DNA from: an uncultured Eubacteriales bacterium
Lineage (GTDB): Bacteria > Bacillota > Clostridia > Lachnospirales > Anaerotignaceae
Length of the DNA stretch: 10,098 bases
Direction of reading: 5' to 3'
Assembly: GCA_902406135.1 (NCBI GenBank)
Contig: CABPCX010000041.1
Coordinates: 1-10,098 of the forward strand
Made by a program: the position numbers and the translations under genes. The notes beneath the pieces are model-generated. The model ran no database searches. It was not told the origin of the DNA and worked only from the letters and a program-made list of their open reading frames with translations. Positions 6,377-10,098 of this stretch are shown here, piece by piece; the stretch's first letter is position 1, and the number at the start of each line of letters is the position of its first letter.

Positions 6377-8308
6377 ATGGACAAAAAATGTTGGCCGGCT
6401 GCAATTCCGACAGGTAGCAATTACACAGCTATTGAGAGGTCGCTTTTTAATTCTTTTGAAAAAAATATTGAAAATGGCTGGCTAGTATTAGATGCAGATC
6501 CTGTAGGGTTAAAAACCGATAAGGTAAAGATGGGATTTTTTATTAGCAATATAGGATTAATTACATTTTCTATTTATGACAATATCAGCATAGAAGAGAC
6601 TAGAGCTATCGTTAAGATTTATACCGAAATGGTTAAAAAGAAAATAACAGAATTACTTGAGGAATCAGCATTATTAATTGGAAGAGTTGAAGGTAAGAAA
6701 TTTTTGAAGTTCCCGTACTCTCATATTAATATTTTTAATGATGATGTTATTATTCCTGATGAGTTATCTGAATACGCTGCGGGGAATATATTTAATAAAA
6801 AAGAAATAGTAGAAAAAATTTTAAATATAGCTGTCGAAAAATATAAATTTTTAGAGAAACCTGAAATTTCGGATAAGATGGCTGTCTCTATATTGTCAAA
6901 ACTTTCTCCAGAATATACAGTAATAAAACCTGAAATACAAAAAATAGAAAATAATGATAATGAAATACAAAAAGAAATAGATATTGAAAATTTACCTAAT
7001 ATAACAGGAAAAGAAGTAGAATACAGTACATTTTTATTAGATGATGATCAAGTAAAGTATATCAATGAGATGGGAACTGGACACAGAGTATTATTGGCGA
7101 ATGCAGGAGCAGGGAAAAGTGTACTTTTGCTTTCAAGAGCGTACAGATATGCTAGTGCTCACAAGAATGAAAAAGTTCTAATTACTTGTTATAACAATAA
7201 TCTAGCTGATGCATATAAATTTAAAAACGGCTGTTCGAATTTTGGAGAAAATAAAAATGTTTATATTATGACATTTCATAAATTAGTAAAAAAAATATAT
7301 AAAGAATGCTTGAATATAGAGTTAGGAAACAATTATGCTTCAGACCAAGATATACAAAATCTTTTTACTTACATAAATAAAGGTAAAGTTAATTTAAAAT
7401 TTGCGGCGATATTCATTGATGAGGTACAGATTTTTGACCCATTATATTTGGATATTTGCTACTCTATGTTATCAGAAAATAAAGACTCTTTATTTTTATT
7501 AGCAGGTGACTTAAACCAAACAGTTAGAAAACAGAGCAGAAGAGGAGAAGTCCCTTGGAAAAAAATAAACAATGGAAGACTCAATTTTAGTGGCCGAGTC
7601 AAATATATTTCAAAAAATTATAGAAATAGTACACAGATTAGTGTGTATTTAAATAAAATGCTAATTTATATGAACCAGCGTTTATCAGAAGCTGGTTTGA
7701 TAAATGATAAAGAATTTGATTACAACGTATTTGGTAATGGAACTTCAAAAGACATAGCTCTTTTAGTTAATACAGGTATTCCAAAATTAGAAATATGTAA
7801 AAGAGTAATGGATGCTATTGATGAGATAACTCTTAAATACAAAATATCATATTCAGATATAGCTATATTATTTCCGTATTCGAAAAATAAAAAGTTAAAT
7901 TATTATATTTCGTATTGGATAACAACTGAGCTTAAAAAGCGAGGGGTAGAGTATTCTTTTATTTCAGGTACAGGAGATGATGGACCGAGAATACAATACA
8001 GCAGAACAAACGGTATAGTATTATCTACAATAGACTCAGCTTTAGGACTGGATTTTAAGGCTGTTATACTTACAGGACTTTATCCCTATGGATATATTTA
8101 TGGCGATGAAGTAAATGGAAAACCAGTAAAAGTTTCATCATGGAAACAACTATCGAATCTTAATCCAGATGAAAAGGAAACAGTAAAAACTCAGTTAAGA
8201 AAATTATATACTGCTTGTTCAAGAGCAAGAGAAGTTTTATATGTTCTAAGTGATATTGAAAAAGGAAGTCCATTTGAAGATATTTTGGAGGATCGGAGTA
8301 ATGAATAA
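6377..8308 (+). CDS. Superfamily 1 (UvrD-like) helicase, putative defence protein
   Basis: This 643-residue ATP-dependent helicase has a full set of SF1 motifs: Q-motif-like DDDQ (222-225), Walker A ANAGAGKS (241-248, K247), Walker B IDEVQ (D348, E349), motif III GDLNQ (377-381), NYR (414-416), motif V STIDSALGLDF (about 550-560) and motif VI TACSRAR with R616 and R618. It should unwind or translocate on DNA or RNA. Residues 1-180 precede the motor. The stretch AIERSLFNSF...GWLVLDA...FFISNIGLITF (18-64) resembles in pattern a NERD nuclease-like domain, but the Asp and Glu-x-Lys active residues are not apparent. A charged linker with repeated EIQK follows (186-200). The start follows GGAGA (6364-6368). 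Codon use is very AT-rich. It overlaps the next gene by 8 bases, so the two are one translational unit. No clear promoter was seen in 6306-6376. Confidence 0.86.
   Translation: MDKKCWPAAIPTGSNYTAIERSLFNSFEKNIENGWLVLDADPVGLKTDKVKMGFFISNIGLITFSIYDNISIEETRAIVKIYTEMVKKKITELLEESALLIGRVEGKKFLKFPYSHINIFNDDVIIPDELSEYAAGNIFNKKEIVEKILNIAVEKYKFLEKPEISDKMAVSILSKLSPEYTVIKPEIQKIENNDNEIQKEIDIENLPNITGKEVEYSTFLLDDDQVKYINEMGTGHRVLLANAGAGKSVLLLSRAYRYASAHKNEKVLITCYNNNLADAYKFKNGCSNFGENKNVYIMTFHKLVKKIYKECLNIELGNNYASDQDIQNLFTYINKGKVNLKFAAIFIDEVQIFDPLYLDICYSMLSENKDSLFLLAGDLNQTVRKQSRRGEVPWKKINNGRLNFSGRVKYISKNYRNSTQISVYLNKMLIYMNQRLSEAGLINDKEFDYNVFGNGTSKDIALLVNTGIPKLEICKRVMDAIDEITLKYKISYSDIAILFPYSKNKKLNYYISYWITTELKKRGVEYSFISGTGDDGPRIQYSRTNGIVLSTIDSALGLDFKAVILTGLYPYGYIYGDEVNGKPVKVSSWKQLSNLNPDEKETVKTQLRKLYTACSRAREVLYVLSDIEKGSPFEDILEDRSNE
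6931..6973 (+). repeat. In-frame 13-bp direct repeat in the helicase linker
   Basis: TGAAATACAAAAA occurs at 6931-6943 and 6961-6973, exactly 30 bases apart. It encodes two EIQK tetrapeptides in the low-complexity linker between the N-terminal domain and the motor. It probably reflects slippage or duplication in a region with little constraint. Confidence 0.6.
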
Positions 8309-10098
8309 TTATAATGTGTTAGCAGATTTTATTGTACATAAATATATTGATAAAATTTCAGGTAATGATTTAGGTGAGAGAATAATAGGAGAAGAACCTT
8401 TTGAGATAATAATGACAGGACTATTAGCCGAAAATCGTGTAGAACAGACCTTTGATGGAGACTATAGGGAAAATGAGAGTACGAGATTCCAGAGTATTCC
8501 ATCTATAAGCTTAAAATGTTGTGTTAAAAAGAATGATGAAAGTAAAATAAAGATATTTCCAAAAGGATTATTGTTTTATACTGTAAAACCTGAATATGAA
8601 GAAATTGTTGAACATTGCTTAGAACAGGAATCTGAGAGGGACCACAAAAAATATAGTTCAATAGATGAGCTAATTAAAATTTATCCGGACAAAATATTTA
8701 CTATTCCAAAGGTTTACAAGAAAATTAATATTTCAGATGTTTTTAAAGAAGGACTTGAGTTAAATCTAAGAGATTCATTTGGTCAGGTGCATTTTAAAGA
8801 TTTGATTAACCAAAGTTTAAGAAGTTTCATTGCTAGTATTAAAGATGAAATAAAAGTGGTAAACGATAATAGCATATCATATAAGGATTTGGAAAATGAG
8901 GATAAATTCAATTTGGTTTGCAGTGTTAAGGACCAAGTTATTTTGCCTTCTTGGAGTTTTGATATTGTTACTTCACTTAGCGAGTCGCAGGATGGATATG
9001 TTTTATATGTACGAATGGTTAATAGTACAGAAAAGCCTAAAAATAATTATGGATTTTTACCACAAATTTTTAATGCCGGTATTGATATTGTTGGAAATGA
9101 AGCAACTGAATTTTTAGAAATTAAACTAAACTATTTTAAGGATAACTATAAAGAAAGAAAAAAATGTTACTCTGTAGGAGAGAATACGTCGAGTAGCTTT
9201 AATGAGAAAACAAATACCATATCTACAGAAAATATACCCATTTACTATCAGTATAGAACAAAAACAAATGATCGTTTTAATGGATACATAGAGTTCCAGA
9301 AATTAATAGATGACCCAATAGGTAATCTAGAATATATATATCAGCAAATGCAAAAAGATCTAGAAAATAGATATAAAGAGTTCAATGATTATAAAGATAA
9401 TCTTAATTATTTAGCCCGAGATAAGTTTGAAAGGGCATTAACTGATTATGAACAAGAGGTCAAAAGATTTCATTATGGAATTGAACAGATAAAATATAAA
9501 GATTTAGTATATAGAGCTTTTGTATTAATGAATAAAACATTTAAGACTGAAGTAAAAGGCGACCATAGAAGTTATTCAGGATGGAGACTTTTTCAAATTG
9601 TTTTTATAGTTTCACTCATTTGTGAAGTAATAGAGAGTGAATACAAAGATGATCTCTCAATAAAGAATGCAGTAGGAGTCGAAACTGCCAATTTATTATA
9701 TTTCCCCACAGGAGGCGGGAAAACGGAAGCTTTCCTTGGTGTAGCAACTTTTACAATGTTTTTTGATAGACTGCGAGGAAAAAATGTAGGTGTTACTGGT
9801 ATTTTAAAATATCCATTAAGACTTTTGGCAGCTCAGCAGCTTGAACGTGTATTAACCATAGTTATGAAGGCAAACATTGTCAGAGAAAATGAGGAGGATA
9901 TAAAAAATACTACGCCCTTTGCGGTTGGTCTTTTAATTGGAAGCAGTAATACACCAAATAAAGTAGATGAAAATGATATTTATAATAACGGAAGCAAGGC
10001 TATTCTGAATGGGGATGAGCAAAGTTTAAATGAAGGTTATAGGTTTATAGATGTTTGCCCCATTTGTGGTAAAAAATCAGTTAATGTTATGTTTGACA
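8301..10098 (+). CDS. DISARM DrmA-like helicase, N-terminal 599 residues (runs off window)
   Basis: The frame opens at ATG 8301, with TTGGAG (8285-8290) before it and an 8-base overlap with the upstream helicase, and stays open to the window end. Residues 1-340 are a divergent N-terminal region. A helical, probably coiled-coil stretch (about 340-400) ends in KFERALTDYEQEVKRFHYGI (375-394). Next come a block around AF-x-LMN and WRLFQ (428-432), Walker A FPTGGGKTEAF (468-478, K474), and LKYPLRLLAAQQ (502-513) in the motif Ia position. CPICGK with C586 and C589 is the first half of a zinc ribbon inserted after this. This order and wording match DrmA-type superfamily 2 helicases of DISARM and related defence systems. 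The DEAH box, second RecA domain and any DUF1998 partner lie beyond the window. It probably translocates on phage DNA. AT-rich codon use suggests horizontal transfer. DrmA-like is an assignment from memory of the family. Confidence 0.8.
   Translation, partial: MNNYNVLADFIVHKYIDKISGNDLGERIIGEEPFEIIMTGLLAENRVEQTFDGDYRENESTRFQSIPSISLKCCVKKNDESKIKIFPKGLLFYTVKPEYEEIVEHCLEQESERDHKKYSSIDELIKIYPDKIFTIPKVYKKINISDVFKEGLELNLRDSFGQVHFKDLINQSLRSFIASIKDEIKVVNDNSISYKDLENEDKFNLVCSVKDQVILPSWSFDIVTSLSESQDGYVLYVRMVNSTEKPKNNYGFLPQIFNAGIDIVGNEATEFLEIKLNYFKDNYKERKKCYSVGENTSSSFNEKTNTISTENIPIYYQYRTKTNDRFNGYIEFQKLIDDPIGNLEYIYQQMQKDLENRYKEFNDYKDNLNYLARDKFERALTDYEQEVKRFHYGIEQIKYKDLVYRAFVLMNKTFKTEVKGDHRSYSGWRLFQIVFIVSLICEVIESEYKDDLSIKNAVGVETANLLYFPTGGGKTEAFLGVATFTMFFDRLRGKNVGVTGILKYPLRLLAAQQLERVLTIVMKANIVRENEEDIKNTTPFAVGLLIGSSNTPNKVDENDIYNNGSKAILNGDEQSLNEGYRFIDVCPICGKKSVNVMFD

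Noticed and set aside
8896..9117. Short + strand open frame of 73 codons
   Set aside because: It lies entirely within the long DrmA-like frame, has no ribosome binding site and reads as an arbitrary hydrophobic translation.
6377..10098. Calling the locus a classical DISARM system
   Set aside because: Only the DrmA-like gene is visible; DrmB, DrmC and a methyltransferase are not in the window, and the UvrD-like partner is not drmD.
1..10098. CRISPR array, transposase or insertion-sequence ends
   Set aside because: No regularly spaced repeats and no transposase-like frame occur on either strand.

Overview
The window reads as a chromosomal piece of a Gram-positive anaerobe of the class Clostridia, probably a Lachnospiraceae-like gut bacterium. 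This rests on strong AGGAGG-type ribosome binding sites, consensus TTGACA/TATAAT promoters, short intrinsic terminators and the gene families present; it is inference, since no rRNA or other marker gene is included. All genes lie on the + strand.

Region A (1-4011) has ordinary, mixed-GC codon use (48% GC in a hand-counted 60-base line at 601). It holds the 3' part of an NCS2-type nucleobase (xanthine/urate-like) permease with a clear terminator, then a multidrug-efflux unit: a MarR repressor, a MepA-like MATE transporter and a cytidylate-kinase-like P-loop protein, ending in a strong terminator. Two near-identical 22-bp palindromes (19 of 22 positions equal), one over the marR -10 box and one just before the MATE ribosome binding site, give a readable model: the MarR protein represses both itself and the pump, as MepR does for MepA in Staphylococcus aureus.

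Region B (about 4080-6305) is AT-richer (33% GC in the line at 5041). It starts with a 13-bp palindrome and a promoter with two TTGACA boxes. Three genes follow: a regulator with a winged helix and a degenerate WYL-like C-terminus, an unrecognised 204-residue protein, and a gamma-glutamylcyclotransferase-fold protein that overlaps the latter by 4 bp.

Region C (6377 to the window edge) is still more AT-rich (15% GC in the line at 7261; arginine mostly AGA) and looks acquired. A superfamily 1 (UvrD-like) helicase with a possible degenerate NERD-like N-terminus overlaps by 8 bp a large DISARM DrmA-like helicase that runs off the 3' end. The latter has FPTGGGKTEA, a conserved WR-x-FQ block and the first half of a zinc ribbon. 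This tandem pair is the most interesting item: it looks like the start of a DISARM-related phage-defence operon in which a UvrD-like partner stands where the classical drmD or methyltransferase gene would be. The deciding genes (DUF1998/DrmB, PLD/DrmC, methyltransferase) would lie beyond the window.

No tRNA, rRNA, CRISPR array, transposase or integrase was found. No gene-free stretch exceeds 300 bases; the longest, 3936-4214, holds a terminator, a palindrome and a promoter.
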